Assembly: GCA_001780385.1 (NCBI GenBank)
Contig: MFGW01000250.1
Coordinates: 16,086 to 21,743, forward strand
From: Candidatus Fischerbacteria bacterium RBG_13_37_8
Lineage (GTDB): Bacteria; Acidobacteriota; HRBIN11; MFGW01
DNA length: 5,658 bases
Direction of reading: 5' to 3'
The number at the start of each line of letters is the position of its first letter. Within the stretch, counting starts at the first letter, position 1. This document shows positions 5,033 to 5,658 of this stretch, piece after piece. A model generated the notes under the pieces. That model searched no databases, was not told the origin of the DNA, and saw only the letters and a list, made by a program, of their open reading frames with translations. The position numbers and the translations under genes are program-made.

Positions 5033-5060
5033 GAATAAAAGTGTATTCTTCATTTTATTC
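5031..5060 (+). terminator. Hairpin with T-rich tail after lpxC
   Basis: AAGAATA (5031-5037) and TATTCTT (5044-5050) form a perfect 7-bp stem with a 6-nt loop, followed by CATTTTATTC. The left arm overlaps the lpxC stop codon. The stem is AT-rich and the T-tract is interrupted, so termination may be partial. Its position between lpxC and the next promoter supports the call. Confidence 0.45.
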
Positions 5061-5089
5061 ATTTCAGCTTTTTATCTCTTCAATCATAC

Positions 5090-5118
5090 TTGACTAATTG
5101 ATGATGATAGTATATATT
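5090..5118 (+). promoter_or_regulatory. Promoter of the beta-barrel protein gene
   Basis: TTGACT (5090-5095) and TATATT (5113-5118) are separated by 17 nt, the same hexamers and spacing as the thi4 promoter. Transcription would begin near 5125. A 6-bp dyad AAGATA/TATCTT with a 4-nt loop (5122-5137) lies at the predicted start point and could be an operator or a 5' mRNA hairpin. Confidence 0.6.
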
Positions 5119-5159
5119 TTAAAGATAAGGCTATCTTATAATACTTTGGAGGTATGTCG

Positions 5160-5658
5160 ATGTATAAAAAAATGTTGCTTTTATCAATATTTGCAGTAGT
5201 AGTATTTCTGCAAGGATTTGCGAATGCTGGTGATGCGTTTTTGAAAGGGGGAATACTTTTAGCGCCTGATGGAGACGTAGCGTTCAAGCATAAATGGCGT
5301 ATCAGTTTTGGTTCGGATTATATGAATTGGGATCAGCTTGGAGTAGGATTTGAAATTCAAATGGCGTACTCTTCAGAGGAAATTGAAATTCTGGATGTAA
5401 TGGAAACATTTCATTATATACCATTAAACATTTTTGTAAATGTGAAGTATAAGACAGCCACGGAAGGAATACGACCCTATGGGGGAGGCGGTCTGGGATT
5501 AATGAGCACCTTGATTTTTGATGGTGGTTCAGATTGGTCGAAGAGATTTGGCATACATCTAATGGGCGGTGCTGAATTTGGTTCATTGGAAGGAACTGCC
5601 TTTGTAGCGGAATTACAGCTTGTCAAGCCATTATCAGGTGATGCCCCGAAGGATACCG
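5160..5658 (+). CDS. Exported outer-membrane beta-barrel protein (3' partial)
   Basis: The frame runs open to the window end, giving at least 166 residues. It begins with a clear Sec signal peptide: MYKKMLLLSIF, a hydrophobic core AVVVFLQGF, then ANA as the likely cleavage site before GDAF. The mature part alternates short hydrophobic and polar strands with aromatic and Gly-rich turns (KWRISFGSDYMNW, GVGFEIQMAY, LNIFVNVKYK, IRPYGGGGLGLMS, FGIHLMGGAEFG), the pattern of small outer-membrane beta-barrels. RPYGGGGLGL resembles the PYxGxGxG strand of OmpW/OMP_b-brl-type proteins. The start at 5160 is preferred over the ATG at 5154 because GGAGG (5148-5152) is 7 nt away from the former and only 1 nt from the latter. 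The ligand or transport function is unknown. It follows lpxC on the same strand but has its own promoter. Confidence 0.8.
   Translation, partial: MYKKMLLLSIFAVVVFLQGFANAGDAFLKGGILLAPDGDVAFKHKWRISFGSDYMNWDQLGVGFEIQMAYSSEEIEILDVMETFHYIPLNIFVNVKYKTATEGIRPYGGGGLGLMSTLIFDGGSDWSKRFGIHLMGGAEFGSLEGTAFVAELQLVKPLSGDAPKDT

Noticed and set aside
5302..5586. Minus-strand 94-residue open frame
   Set aside because: It overlaps the plus-strand exported barrel gene, which has a signal peptide, promoter and Shine-Dalgarno. The minus frame has none of these and its protein looks like antisense noise.

Overview
The window looks like chromosomal DNA from an AT-rich, Gram-negative (LPS-making) bacterium. It holds six protein genes. 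Two are cut by the window edges: a eukaryotic-type Ser/Thr kinase at the left and an outer-membrane beta-barrel protein at the right. The LpxC enzyme of lipid A synthesis, a secreted beta-barrel protein, a Pkn-type kinase with the HRDISPHN signature, an MJ0042-type zinc-ribbon protein and an Allochromatium-type 2[4Fe-4S] ferredoxin together suggest a planctomycete (for example an anammox Brocadiales lineage), a Desulfobacterota relative or a similar environmental phylum. This taxonomic guess is an inference and is not proven by the window.

Layout: (1) 2-913, plus strand: cytoplasmic kinase domain, 5' partial. (2) 960-1211, minus strand: ferredoxin with its own promoter and strong ribosome site, convergent with the kinase. 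(3) 1345-2097 and 2113-2907, minus strand: a two-gene unit with thi4 (thiazole synthase for thiamine) first and a DUF6775-like protein 15 nt behind it. (4) 2908-3540: a 633-bp gene-free divergent region. It contains the thi4 leader and promoter, two in-phase heptanucleotide arrays in inverted orientation around a 144-bp centre, and the promoter of the next gene. (5) 3541-3966, plus strand: zinc-ribbon protein, apparently translated from an almost leaderless mRNA. (6) 4124-5032, plus strand: lpxC, followed by a small hairpin. (7) 5160 to the window end, plus strand: exported beta-barrel protein with a clear promoter and Shine-Dalgarno site.

The genes are mostly independent housekeeping or accessory units rather than one pathway; only thi4 and the DUF6775-like gene look co-transcribed. 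LpxC and the beta-barrel protein both relate to the outer membrane but have separate promoters. The most unusual part is the divergent region. Heptamer arrays (unit GGGGACT and its variants) face each other with a shared 15-bp inner edge, so each divergent gene has the same C-rich orientation of the array upstream of its promoter. I see no CRISPR, tRNA, rRNA, transposase or phage gene, and no defence cassette.
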